NCBI GenBank assembly: GCA_964007475.1
Contig: OZ023275.1
Span: forward strand, 26,683,052-26,747,051
Direction of reading: 5' to 3'
DNA: 64,000 nucleotides
Source: Hybos culiciformis
Taxonomy: Eukaryota; Arthropoda; Insecta; Diptera; Hybotidae
Shown piece after piece: positions 28,401 through 41,424 of this stretch (positions are counted from its first letter, which is position 1; the number at the start of each line of letters is the position of its first letter). The notes beneath the pieces are model-generated. The model made no database searches, was not told the origin of the DNA, and saw only the letters and a program-made list of their open reading frames with translations. A program made the position numbers and the translations under genes.

Positions 28401-29885
28401 ACGACTATTAAGGGCAAAAAATAGGTCTTATTTACGACATAGTAACAAATCTAAATTAGATTTTTGGGGCAACTTTTGAACACATAATGAGATGATCGTA
28501 ACAAAAATCTCAAATTCGTGTCATAAATATTTTTGTACTTTTATTTTATTTCAAAAATATAAACTGGGAAATCAAACTTTTAATTTAGTTTCATTTATTG
28601 TCATAATGTTGTATTCCAAAGAGGAACATAATATTAAAATTAAATTAGAAAAAGTATTATTTTATAATGTTCATTTAATTTATTTTTCTTTTATTTAACT
28701 GGGTTATATAATTCATCCTTCAAATTTAACAAAATATATAAAAATAATATTTTATTAGAAATTTTTATTTCAAAAGAACTACAATTGAAAAATCTAAATA
28801 TACTGAAAGTAAATTTCTTGTGAACGATTAGAGTGAAGTCTGGCCATACAGATTTTTAATCATTGCTGAAGTAATTTTTTCACCTTAACTTTTCTAAATT
28901 TCTTAGTAATTTAAAATTAGTTTTTTTTTATAGTATATTTTCATTTTAATTTCTAAATTTATTAAGTACCAAAACAAAAATCAAATTTAGCATAAAACGA
29001 AAAAAATTTGCAATATTAAAATGAAATCATAGTTCGTTTTGGTTTCTATGCAACATTCAACAACTTAGTACGCATAAGTGATTAGTGTAAAAGAGTATGA
29101 AAATTTTTTTAAAAATTTATGCTCTTTTGCAGATTGTTCTCATATAAATCATCTGTTCACAATATTTTTGTTAAAAACAAAAAAAAAATTTAATAAAAAA
29201 AACCGTTTATTATGAAATTTCGTGATACCATTAAAATTTTAAAAATAACTTTATAATAACTTCTCAAATAAACAGAAATGTTTTATTGCAAATTTTTATG
29301 TAAAAGAAATTGATGTCATATGGCGCCGTAAAATTGTTGTTAAAAGTTTTCAGTTTCATTTTGAGTTTAAACTTGAAGTCTCATGGAAAAAAATTTATAA
29401 AGAACAATTTTCTTCTTTTTTTTTCAAAGTTATTTTAAATTTTCTATACATAATTTTCTTTTCATAAATTATAGCAAAAAATATAAAAAAAAATTAAAGT
29501 AGAAAAATAAACTTAAAAAGTAATAAAAATAGCTATCTGATTGAAATAATGACCATAATTAATTTTGATTTGCCAATACAGTCGATGTAATTGATCATTT
29601 TACTACAGACAAGAAATTTTACTAAAAATTTTGTCTGCGTTGATATTTATTTTCTTAAATCTTCTGTGTGTATACTTTATATATACATATTTATATTTTT
29701 GAAACACATTTTATATTTTCAATTTTATATCTGATTTATTCATAATTTTTCTTCTTTTAAGAATCTGAGAGAATTAACTTTTACAGAGTAGTTCACTGGC
29801 ACAAAATTACATCTTCAATTGCCTACATCTTTTTAGATATATTAAATCATATGAAAGATAATATAAGAAAGATCTAATTGATTTC
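22490..29885. other. AT-rich gene-free DNA
   Basis: No gene recognised in 7.4 kb. It holds a hairpin with 11-bp perfect arms (ACCTTCAAAAA, 23718-23728 / 23755-23765) and slightly less AT-rich patches near 24050-24140 and 28190-28460 with no coding frame. The 99-codon minus opening at 25588-25887 has no recognisable domain. Confidence 0.5.
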
Positions 29886-29888
29886 TAA

Positions 29889-30281
29889 TACCGTATCTGC
29901 ACTTGTCTGCAAAGGTCAGTTCCTAAGGTCGCCTTAACGAAACCCGTACACACTCTATTTTTTGACACTTAAAAAAATAAGATGTGTAAACAAACTCTTT
30001 TTTATCTTGATTATTTTTAAATTTGTATTTCCACCCGTTTGAAAAATGAAAAAAGGCAGAAAAAAAGCAAGGAAAAAGCAGAAAGGTTGGCAACTATAAT
30101 ATCTGCAAAATGACCTTTTTTGTCTGCAAACTAACTTTTTTTTGTCTGCAAACTGGCCTTTTACGCAAAGGTTAGTTATTTTTTTTCCTTTTTTTTGTAT
30201 GGGAAAGGTCTGTTCACAGGTCAGTTTACAGGTCAGTTCCGCTCTAAGGTCAGTTGTAAGGTCCCAAGTGCAGATACGGTA
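29889..30281 (+). mobile_element. MITE copy 1, TACCGTATCTG family, 393 bp, uninterrupted
   Basis: It is bounded by a perfect 17-bp inverted repeat TACCGTATCTGCACTTG and flanked by TAA on both sides (29886-29888, 30282-30284). A 3-bp TAA duplication would fit PIF/Harbinger; an alternative parse with a TA duplication cannot be excluded. The interior is rich in GGTCAGTTTGCAGAC-like words and is non-coding. Confidence 0.88.
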
Positions 30282-30816
30282 TAAATTGATAAATATATAT
30301 TTGCCAAATTGATATTCATTAATTTATACATAGGTAGTTTATGAAAATTAAGTTTTAATTGAAAAACAATAAGTGATTTGATTGAATTTACAATTGTCTA
30401 ATATCATGAAACTTTCAGTATTCTTCAAAATTTGAGAATTATAATTAATTATTTTTTTAACAGGTTATATTAATTATGTATTATTATGTAATACCTTATC
30501 TGCACTTGAACCTTAAAACTGACCTTTGAGCGGAACAGACCTGTAAACTGACCTATGAACAGGCCTTTCTAACTAACCTTTGCGTAAAAGGCCAGTTTGC
30601 AGACAAAAAAGTTAGTTTGCCGACAATAAAGGTCAGTTTGCAGACATTATAGTTGCCAACTTTTCTGCTTTTTCCTTGCTTTTGTCTGCTTTTTTTCTAT
30701 TTTCAAAAGGTTGAAAATACTAATTTAAAATAAGATAAAAAACAGTTTGTTTACACTTCGTTTTTTTTTACTGTAAAAAAATACAAGTGTGTACGGGTTT
30801 CGATAAGGTGACCTTA

Positions 30817-31744
30817 CACAGAAAGAAATAAATTAGAATAATTGACTAATCATAATTAAATGAATCAGCTTTCTTTAATTTAACTAATGTTTTAAACAAA
30901 TTAATTACTTAAATAGTTGAAAAAAAATTCAAAATTGACTGATTTTTCTAATGCAAATTCATTGATTTGAATTTTAAAATACAAATAATTAATTGAAAGA
31001 ATTATTAAATTCAATAGTTGTTTTTAACAATTCATTTATTTGAAATATTAAAACAAATTTGTTAAAATGAAAATTAAGGTAAATTTTAAAATTATTTAAA
31101 CATTATGTGATTCAACAAATTTAATTATTTGATTTGAAATAAATATTTCAATATATCAACTACAAAAATAGTAGAATTGTACAATAACATTCTTTGACAA
31201 TTGTAGAAAGTTTTCATAGAAACCGATTTTATATTGTCTATTAATACATTGTTGTATATCACTGACATAGCTCAGTGGAAGAATTCATAACATTGAACAA
31301 AACGGTTAAGCAACGCGTCGTTGTGATAGAACTTAGATGGGTGACCGACCAAAAAAGCTAAAAAAAAAAAAAAAGCAATGTCTCGTAGTGGATAGTACTT
31401 AGATGTGTGACAAACCAAAAAAGTTAAAAAAAAAAAGAAAAAAGAAAAAAAAAACAAAAAAAAAAAACAAAAAAAGTTAAAAAAAAAAAATTTAAAAAAA
31501 ACCAAAAAAAAATCAAAAAAAACATTTGAGTTGTTTTTTTGTATTTGAGGGGTCAAAAACGGATAATGCAAATTAGATATTTCATTTAAATTATTAAATG
31601 AATCAAATAATTACGATTTGTAGCAAATCATTTAATTAAGAATAGCTGGTTCAATTAAACAGTTTAAATGGCTAAAATTCAATCACAAACATTAAATGAT
31701 TTTATTTAAAGTTTAGATGAAAAGGCTACTCTTTTTTTTCTGTG
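30817..31744 (+). mobile_element. CACAG-ended element A with an internal Pol III-like core, 928 bp
   Basis: It begins CACAGAAAGAAAT and ends in T-rich sequence plus CTGTG, flanked by TA (30815-30816, 31745-31746). The borders are certain because the host MITE's intact copy shows the empty site CCTTAGGAAC. Both flanks of the interior are packed with TTAAATGA-type words in both orientations. The centre (31268-31416) has tRNA-like and 5S-rRNA-like promoter sequence, followed by a long A-rich tract to about 31530. No protein-coding capacity: the 99-codon minus opening at 31272-31571 is translated poly(T), mostly phenylalanine. Confidence 0.85.
31268..31416 (+). ncRNA. tRNA/5S-rRNA-like Pol III promoter core of element A
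   Basis: TAGCTCAGTGGAAGA at 31268 is a good tRNA A box. From 31304 the text GTTAAGCAACG...TAGAACTTAGATGGGTGACCG follows the internal control region of 5S rRNA (A box, intermediate element, C box). A second diverged copy, AGCAATGTC...TAGTACTTAGATG, lies at 31374-31416, with a repeat period of about 66 bp. Each copy is followed by an A-rich run. Whether it is transcribed is unknown; it is not a functional 5S or tRNA gene. Confidence 0.65.
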
Positions 31745-31784
31745 TAGGAACTAACCTTTGCAGACAAGTGCATATACGGTATAA

Positions 31785-34700
31785 AATAGATCGCACACCT
31801 AGTACTGTATAATTTTAGTTTTTACAAAAATTATAAAGATCCTAAAATATTTTTTAATTCTGAATGCGTCTCTGGTTGACCAACAATTATTTTATTTTTT
31901 TTATGTAAGTAAAGTTAAAAACATAAATGAATTGTATATTATCCTCTAGTACATTTAAAAAATAAAAAAAATAAATGTTTTCGTATAATTTTCGTTTGTT
32001 TACACAGTATTCTTATTAAATGTAATTTACAAAATAAATGGACAATTTTATTCAATATTCAGATTGTTATTATCTTTAAAAAAAAAATAATCTTTTTATT
32101 TTTATCTAATGTCTACAACATTATAATATAAGAAATTTACTTAAATGTTAAATTAAATTTGTCTCCTGTGGCAAAAAAAAAAACAAAAATTAAATACATA
32201 TACTTAGAGGAGTAAAGCATGTATATAATGTAATATTGTAATCAAGTCATTGTATTTTCAAAGAAAATTGTAACGATATACTCCAGTGGCTCTATTTAAT
32301 TGATAATAATTATTTTTTGCATTTAAATTGATGCATGATTTCTTTTGACCTTGATATAAATTTAGGAAAAAAAATATAATGTATTTATATAATTTTAAAT
32401 TATGGCGTGATGTCATTAATTTTGAAAATCATTTTCGTCAGTCACTTTCAAATTAATATGTTAATATTTATTTTGATAAAAGGTTCTAAGTATATAGAAA
32501 ACCGTCATGTAATACTGTCTGGTGAAAAAAAATGGTTGGGTACCTACTTCCATTTTTCTAAACAAGTTATTGAAGAAAAAAGAGTAGGTACATTTTATTA
32601 ATAAATATAGACTTCTTAAAATTCTTCTAAAGTTAAAATATGCTAATGAGTTTCCCTATCAAAAGACTACTTGTTTTATAAATTATGTAAGCCCTCGTAA
32701 GCCTCATAAAAATTGTCCATCAAATCCTTGTTTAATGCTTTTTTTACTATCTTTTTTTGAAAAATATTTTTATGAAGACAATATTTATAAATAATGACAA
32801 TGATAATTTCTTGAAAATGTAATAAACAAATTCCTTTTATGAAGAGATTTTATTTTAATGTCAACATAAATGGTGTATTTCAATGTTTCATATTTTCATA
32901 TTTTCATGTCAAATATAAAAATGTTTACATAAATTCTGTGAATAATTCAAATAAAAAATTAAAAATTATGTCTTTTTAGTTAACCTATTAATATTTAGAA
33001 AATAATTTAGTAATTTATAGTATAATATTTTGATACCTAATATAATAGCGATTTGTGCATTGGAAATTATTATTATATTATGACTTTAAAAAAATAGAAT
33101 CTTTATTTTATAAAAACTAGAAATTTTATTTGAAATTTGCTTTCTATATGCTACGCTTTTTTTCAACCCAACTAAGGCCATGGGTTTTCTTTTACTCGCA
33201 CAAATAAGTTCAATACTATATGCTGAAAATTATGTTTCGCGGCCTTTTTTTTTTTTTTGTTAAATCTGTTGACCTTCCCGGAATAATGATGGAAACCTTC
33301 CTAACAAAAACTAATTATCACAATTAGAGAATAATAATAAAATTGTTCAAAATTCTTACAGGAAGCTCTTAATAAATTATTTGAATTTTTAAAAATAAAA
33401 AAAAATTTATATTAATTTTTATTATTATGTGACGGAATTCAGCAAAGAAAAACTAATTGGCCGCAGGAAGTAATTCCATGGTTACATTTTCCTTCAACAT
33501 CAGAAATTTAATGTACAAATATTTTCAACAGGAACTTCAAAATATATATATATATACACATGTTGTATATATACTACAAACATAATAATAAATAGTTGTT
33601 GAAAAATAATTCCACGTTATTTAAGTAGGATTTTAATTAAAAAATGTGAACAAACTACTTACATAAATGAAATTGATCGATATTTTTTTGTAAAAAACAG
33701 GTACAAATTTGGCAACAACAGAGCTAGTTTTTCAACCCAAATTAAGTTCGAAATAAACTTAATTAAATTTTTTATTTTCACTTATTTACAATTAACTTTA
33801 AAACATTTCTTATTTTACAACCAACTCAATAACCATATTAACTTCGAAGATAACTAACAGACAGATGATTTTTGATTCTCATTCTATACTGTTTAAAATA
33901 TCAAGAATTTATTTTTTAAATATTAAATAACTATTATACTGTAGTATTATACTTTAATATTATGAATCTATTTTTATATTGATGAATACTTAAGAAAAAT
34001 TATGATGAAAATAAAATTCTTGTAGAAATAAATTAATCCAATAAAATTAATTTAATTTTTAAAATAAAAAGTGCGTATAAATTTCCAATTCGTCCTTGCT
34101 AATGTTATATAAAAATGTACATGTACATTAATTATTATATTAATATGATACGTGATTCATTTTATATTTTATATTCAATTGCTCTTTACATATAGAAAAA
34201 TATTAAATTTTATATTTTCATTTGTACATACATTAAATATGGGAAATAATATACTTACAAGTGAAAAGCATTCATTCATTAAAAACCAAAGTTACTGGTA
34301 TAGTATAATAGTTCTGACTGGTTGTAAACAAATCGTTGTCATTAAATTTAAATTGAATTCAATCTATATGTTTGTTCTTAATCGTTTACCATAATCTGAA
34401 ATAATTAAAGATAATATTTTAATATAAATTGATGAAATATACCTTTAATACTAATTCTAAATAAATCAATAATTTTTCAACATTAAGTACATATTTATTT
34501 ACATTTATGTATATTAAAGTATCTGTATAATTAAAAAAATATAATTTCATTATTATAATTATTATTATTATTATTTGCTATTTCCGGACATTGGTCTTGT
34601 TTATATATATTATACTTAAAAACTTGAAAACTTTCTTTAATGTTTTCAATGAAAAAAATAAAATAAAAATACTTTAACCATCAAACACGGGATATCTTTA

Positions 34701-37700
34701 TTTACGCTACATATTTTGTATGAAAAATTTTTTTATTACATTTTCTAAAAGATAAATATACATAATATAATTTTTATGATTCTTTAGCAAATAAAAAAAA
34801 TATTAACATTAAATAAAAAAAAGGGAACTTTATACTCATAATAATTAAAGTGTTTACACTGAAAAAAAAAAACCAGAGATTGCACAATAAAAAAAAACAG
34901 AAAGTTTTGATTCAATTTAATTTAACTTTAAGAAATTTTTATTTTAAAATTCAACAACAATTTAAATCCTTAGTTTCAAGCAAGTGTTTGAATGTTATAA
35001 AATTTACAAAACAATGTAATAATTTAAAAAATAAAGTGTTTCAACAAAAAAAAAAGTCAAAACCTTGTATTTGCAGGAAATTTTCTTAAGCACAAATTTA
35101 AAATATAATATTTTGCAAAAGAAAGTAAGTAGTTATCACCTAAAACATATTTTTCTGTCACCTTTAGAAAATAGGTTTTAGAAAAAACCTAAAAATAGGT
35201 TTTTATAATTTTCTTTCTAAAATACTGAAATTTGAATGATATGTCATAAAATAAAATTCTATCTAGTTCAATCATTTAACCATTAATCCTTGTTAAAGCA
35301 AAATCATTTCCCGAGGCGCGATGGGCGAACCTATTAAATGCGAAAACAAAATAATTCTCAAAATTATAATTTATTTTATTTTTTTTGCTACATAAAATTT
35401 TAAGTAACTTATAGACAAAAGCACTTTATAAAAAAAAAAACACATAGATTCATAAATTTAAATCTTTTTGGCGAAAATTAAAACATAAATTCTATTCAAA
35501 CGTTGTTAGGCACATTATCATAAAAATTATATACGCATAACTTTAATAATAAAATCTTTCATTTAAATAAATTGAAGAAATTTTAAAAATAGACATTTTA
35601 ATTAAAAGATATCATAATAAAAACATTAAATTCTTAGTAAAAATTATAGTATTTAAAAAAAATCTGGAACAAAATTGTATATAAAAAAAAAATTAATTTT
35701 CAGTCATTGATTCAATCCAATTGGAAATAGGGATTATTTATCAATAATAAGGGAAAAGTAAGTCATGATTATTACAAATTTTATAATAATAAATAATATA
35801 AAATCCTAGAAAATTTTTTTAAACAAGAGAACTGAAAGTAACAAAGGTTTGTTGAGTTCAAAATTTTGAAACCCTTTTGTTGACCAAAAGAAAAATAGTT
35901 TTATAGTTTTATTTAAACGTAATGTAACGCTTCACGCAATTATACAGAAATTGTGCTTAACTATACAAATTTTTACATCTACGTCCAAACAATAAAGTTA
36001 ATTTTGATTTCTATTTAATATTACATTTAAAATCCGAAAACATTATTTTGATTTTATATTGCCTTGTTTTGACATAGAACATTAATATAGTTTAAACTTC
36101 AGAGTCAGCATTCTATTTAAAATTACAACAAGCTAACGTCTATTCAAATTATAAAAATTTCTTAATATATATATATATAAAATTTTGTACAATACCAGTT
36201 CACGTATACTCATAATAAGTATATCTATCTTCATAAATATACAATACATAATATACGTATTAATAAAAGTTATTATCATTTTAGGAAAATTTAATTTCAA
36301 AAAGTAATGAATCATGAAACAACATAATTAAAATGCGCAACAATATGTATGAAAGAAAAATTATTTTTAAAATTTTTATCTATATACACATGTTTTTATA
36401 ATAGAAAAAGGCAGTGAGAAGCACAAAAATTGTGAAAAAACGTGATTCAAGTGTTTCAATTTTTTTATTTTAAATATATACATAATACATTATTTAAAAA
36501 CCTTTGAATATTGTTTGGAAAATTCTATTTAGTCTTTTTATTCCCCTAAACATAAAAAGAGTGTTTTAAACTCATTAACGACAATTATGTTAAGATCTTT
36601 TTCTGTATTTTATGAATTAATTAATCCTATATTTATTCATGTAATAAAATTTATATATGTATATAACATTTAAAGAGAAAATAAATTATACAGAAAAAAA
36701 ATTTAGTTACTTAGTTGAAATGAAAGTTTCAGACTAATGTATACATTTGATAAAAATACATACAGAGAGACGTAAATAAATAAAATGTTTAATATTAGGT
36801 TGTATAAAGATTTACGTCAAATCTGAAATCTTCATGATACGCATGATGAATATATATATAAAAAAAATCAATTAAAATATTTTTGTGTCCTTTTTAAAAA
36901 ATAAGTTTTTTTACGATATTTTTACCTTTTCCTGTTCTTTAAACTCTTCATGGAATACTGAACAGTATGACATATTTGTGTATGGTGAGAACCACATCAC
37001 ATGTTATGGACATAAAGGTAAGCATCTTGCAAAGAAACCAACGATTGGCAATTTTGAACTATCTCTACATGAATAGAGATGAAGAGTTCCTAAACATTTC
37101 TACAATTTATTTAAGCCACAAAAAAATTTTAAGACTAAATACTTATAGTTGCAATATTATATAGTTACAACCACATTTGAATGAATTATACAACTATTTT
37201 AATACCTTGAACAACACTCTCAATGAATTTTTCCTTAATTAAGGTTTTCATAAAAAGTTTTTTTTATACAAAAATTATTTTATCATTATTTTATTTTTAT
37301 TTATATAATCCTATCAGTAATCTCAAAATTCAATTCGTTGAAATATTTAGCACAAATATAAAAGTATTCTATCTTTTAAATCTATTCTCTATAGAATTTT
37401 TTTTTTTTCCAAACCAATTCATTTGAATTTGTATAAATTCAAAAAAAGAAAAAATTACATATAAAAGGTATATATTATACCTATTAAAATCAATGTTTTT
37501 CTCACGTAAAAAACATTCTTTATAATTTCATTAAATTCATTATTAATGACATATATATAACTTTTAAATTTTCCTAAACACTTTAACTTCAAATAAACAT
37601 AATAAAAATAAAATTTATTTTATTTATTATTTTAATGAATATATCTGAAATTACTTTAATATATTAATAGAAGTTTAAAGAGTTTACTAAGTTTTATTTT

Positions 37701-38319
37701 CATTTTCCTGAGAAAATAAAAACCCACTTCAGTTTATATTCATCAGAGCATCATGACCTTGTGAATATCTGATAAGAACTTTTGGAAAAACTTTCTATAT
37801 TAATAGTTATTTCATCTTAATTATATAAATTTTCTCCCCACGGAATAAAATGCAATCCTTTATATTCATTAAATTCATTAATGACTTTTAATAAGTATAG
37901 CACTTATTGGATAAACAAACAAAAAAAAAAGAAAGAAAGAAATGAATTACAGGAATTAAGTAGATTTAATGTTTAATTATAATGCTATAAGCTAAGTAGG
38001 AGAAAATTTAAGTTTTCATCAGTTTGTAGAGATTCGGTTTTAAGAATATCAAAAATATATTTATGTAGGTATTATAAGGTATGAAAAAAAATTAAGAAAT
38101 TTTCTTTCGTATTATTATTAAAAAATATTGAATGTATATAAAAATATTCAAATTATCAGACGCTCTATTAACTAATACCCACATAGAACTGAAAAATTTA
38201 ACTTGTTTCCAATCTTTATAATTCGTAAAAAAAATACAACTTTAATACCATGAACTTCGAATCAAATATAAAAATTAACTTAGATTCAAGTTTATGAATA
38301 GTTCGAATTGTAGTTTAGA
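31785..38319. other. AT-rich gene-free DNA
   Basis: No supported gene. An (ATT)n microsatellite lies at about 34551-34575, and GC-rich scraps near 33240-33300 and 35310. Openings at 34152-34394, 34850-35089, 36885-37164 and 37223-37426 are not recognised and are biased to K/N/F/I as expected from AT-rich DNA. Confidence 0.5.
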
Positions 38320-38470
38320 ACAGTGTTCTCGTTCAGCAGTTAAATAGTTTCTTCAACCCATTCGGCCTCTCTCTCTCATTAAACGGTCTCGGAAGGTAAA
38401 GGCATAAATTCTGTTCAACCGTTTTTCGTAAGTGTGCGTCAGCCATCTGTTTATATTCTTTATCTCATAT
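38320..38470. other. GC-richer islet with GAGA motif, splice-donor-like site and a 37-codon ORF
   Basis: In otherwise AT-rich DNA this 150-bp patch contains CTCTCTCTCTC (38373-38383 region), a plus-strand TTCGTAAGTG that looks like a 5' splice site (about 38427), and on the minus strand a 37-codon ORF (38446 to 38333) starting MADAHLRKTVEQ and ending in TGA. It could be a promoter with a first exon, a small ORF in a 5' leader (the receptor gene is also on the minus strand), or a conserved enhancer. I cannot tell which, nor which strand is transcribed. Confidence 0.35.
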
Positions 38471-40950
38471 GAATACTACAGAATCATTCTGTTTAAATTC
38501 CTAACTAATTTACTTTCATTCATTTATCATTATTATTATTATTATTATTATAATTATAATTAGTGTGATGTTTAAAAGAAATTCTTTTTTCCAAATAAAT
38601 TTTAATTGACAAGAGAATAATGTGAAAATAAGGAAAAATTGTTTTTGAAGAAAAACAACAATAACAAGAATTTTAATAAAATCAAATCATAATTTGTGTA
38701 CGTTGTTAAAATTAACCCACTAAAAGTTTTTAATTGAAATTGAAAAAATTATGACAACCATAAAATGTTTTGAAAATTAAGTGTCTGAAATTTTTTTTTC
38801 TTTTCGTTTAACCTTGTGAAAATATACAAAAAAAAAAAATATGTTTTTCCATATTCAAAGAAACCTCAAGGAAAATTTAAAAGCAATTTTTAAATAAAAT
38901 TGTATTTTTCAATTATTGTAAAACACTTTTTTCGTAAATTAACAACCTGATAAAAATAGCATCATTATTGCATATATGCAATTTTACATTAAAAACAATA
39001 AATAAAATGTTTTATTCAATAATTTAAGAACATTAAGTGTACGTAATAAATATAAATTTTTATGAGAGTATTGCACATGTAATTGAAACCTACACCTTTA
39101 GATTTTTCTTCAAGAACATTTACTAAAAGGTGTTCAACAATATAGACTTTTTATTTAACAAAAAATTAGTTTTTCCTTGTGGGAAATAAATTTAAAATTA
39201 TGATTACCAAAAAAATCGGAAACTAAAAAAATCTTTGAACTGGAATGGATCTCTGTAAATTTTTACATAATTATATTTTATTAAAATTGTTTATCATTTG
39301 CGATAAGTTCAAAATTTCTTATAATATAATTATAAGAAAGATAAATATTATAAAATTTTAAAAATTAAGTAATTCTAGGTATATGATTTTTTTTTTAAAT
39401 AAAACCTATAAGTATTTCTAAGTCTTTATTAAAACATGTTAAAGTATATATTTTAAAAGAATAATAAAATTCTTCAAAAACATGATGTGAATTTTTTATT
39501 AATAATAACAACAAAGAAAGTATAATATTCTTAAGTCTTAAAATATATATAAAAATTAAAAATTATTTACTTTGTAAAATCTTGAATTTATTTATTTATT
39601 TTTTTTAAATAAATCTCGAAATGAAAATTTTTGACATTGAAATGAGGAAAATATTTGACTTTCCATAACAATAATGTCTACAAAAAAAAAAAAAAAAGAA
39701 TATCATAAACATTAAAAAGTCAATCAACTCAGTTGAAACTTGAATGTAGGATGCTCAGGTAAAAAATTTCCCTTCTACAATAGATAACCGCAAACACAAG
39801 AATAGCAATTTAAAAAAATAAAAAATATTTTAATTTATTTGAACTAAAAATTTTACTTGTATATAAGTATCTCGTTCCCCTTTTGGTTTGACAATTTTCT
39901 TAAATTTGGGGGGGAAAAAAAGAGATTGGTTGTACCTACCTACTGTATCTATATTTAGAAAAATATTTCAATTTTCTATTTAAATAAAATGATTCACTGA
40001 AGAGCAATAAAAAAAATTTTTTGTAAATCAATTTTCTTAAAAACAATTTAAAATGATTTACAGATCATATAGGGACTCGCACATTTTCTTTTTAACACAA
40101 ATAAATAAACAATTATCAATTCGTAAGTGAACAAAAAAATCTGGTAGATACAGTGCTCAGGCAGAACGATGAATTTGGTTAAGTGATCTTCTGAATAAGT
40201 TTTTCAGAAATGCAGTCAAAGAGTAGACGAGAATCTGCATCCAAATTTATTTCGTTAATGTTCGTAAGTCTATTCCATAATCTGTATGAAATATGTAGCG
40301 ATGTAGCCTTATGCAGACTTCTACTACATAAGTAATAAAAAGTTACGTTGAATTTGAACTGAAATGTGAAGCTTCTATATAAAGTATATAAAGTACTTTG
40401 TAAATTTTCATTAAAAACACAATCGAATGTCCTTTAAAAAGAATATCTACGATATCTATATTTATGTCAAGCATAAAAATGAGATCAACTCAATAATTTT
40501 TGTAATGTGTGCACAATATAAGACTTGACAATACATAAAATCAATTCAGTTGCTTTTTTTTTTATTCATTTGATATTAAGAGTTTTGGTAGAAAAATTCT
40601 CGTTACATCTTTCAATCAAAAACAAAATCAGAACTTCTACATTTCGCATGAATTCAATTTATAAATTAATAAGGTTTATTTCATTTTTTTATAATACTGT
40701 ATAAACAAATTTACATATTCAATCTTTTTATGTATTAAAAACAAAATCAAATTTCAATATAAAATTTAATTTATAAAGAAAATGTTGTAGAATTTTTTTT
40801 TCCTATTATGTCTTTATTAACTTTCTGGAATAAAAGTGAAAAAGTATGTGAATTTAAGATTAAGACAAGATGTCGTGAGTTATCGTAACATTATACAACA
40901 TAGTAAAGGGTCCTACAATAAGGAATTTTTTTTTAGTAGGTGCAATACAA
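38471..40950. other. AT-rich gene-free DNA with (ATT)n microsatellite
   Basis: An (ATT)n run lies at about 38529-38551. The rest is poly(A)/poly(T)-rich; 40130-40340 is somewhat less AT-rich. No gene recognised. Confidence 0.5.
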
Positions 40951-41030
40951 TTTACTTAGATGAACAAATTCATTACGAAAATAGTTGATTTGCAAAAATC
41001 TCATTTCGTGAACTTATTCATATTTTTGGA

Positions 41031-41268
41031 CATCAAATCGTCCATCAGAGTCTGCAATTAAGAATTTGGTGCATAAATTTGAGTCAATTAATTCAGTACA
41101 AAAATTTTATATTTCTATCAACATGTATTTCACGCACCGGTCGTTCAACTAAAAATATTGCAGTTTGTGAATGCTGATTATCCAAATTTGTTAATTGCAC
41201 AATGTTCACAGCAATTAGGTTTATCCACTAATACCGCGTGCCGAATTTTACACAAGGATTTGGCTTAA
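41031..41268 (+). pseudogene. Mariner-type transposase N-terminal (HTH) fragment, broken
   Basis: Three short plus-strand segments read like the N-terminal DNA-binding region of an IS630/Tc1/mariner-type insect transposase. SNRPSESAIKNLVHKFE comes from 41034, RTGRSTKNIAV from 41133, and SQQLGLSTNTACRILHKDL ends near 41262. They occur in the expected order but in different frames, with a stop (CEC*) between the second and third. No DDE catalytic domain follows. It is an old, frameshifted remnant; element borders are not visible. The family match is from recalled motif patterns. Confidence 0.7.
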
Positions 41269-41424
41269 GGAAAAAATAAAATAAAATAGGAAATAAAAAT
41301 TTGTTTCATTTAAATGTATTTTAGTAGATTCTCACAGCTACATTTAGTACTTAAAGAGAAATTATATTTTGAAACAATTTTTTTTTTTTCGATTTTCAAT
41401 TTCTTTTTCAAATTTTTCATGAAT

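Larger units (their letters stand above)
30492..31781 (-). mobile_element. MITE copy 2, TACCGTATCTG family, split by a nested element
   Basis: This is the reverse complement of copy 1, flanked again by TAA (30489-30491, 31782-31784). Its termini carry one mismatch each relative to copy 1. After removing the 928-bp insertion at 30817-31744 plus one TA, about 360 bp remain, colinear with copy 1 apart from a ~27-bp indel. Confidence 0.88.

Noticed and set aside
31272..31571. 99-codon minus-strand ORF rich in phenylalanine
   Set aside because: It is translation of the poly(A)/poly(T) tract of element A.
30817..31744. CACAG termini as Transib/RAG-type signal (CACAGTG heptamer)
   Set aside because: The heptamer is not complete (CACAGAA), and the target duplication is TA instead of the 5 bp expected for Transib.
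38528..38553. CRISPR-like or other spaced array at ATT runs
   Set aside because: It is a simple trinucleotide microsatellite, as are the runs near 34551 and 55625.
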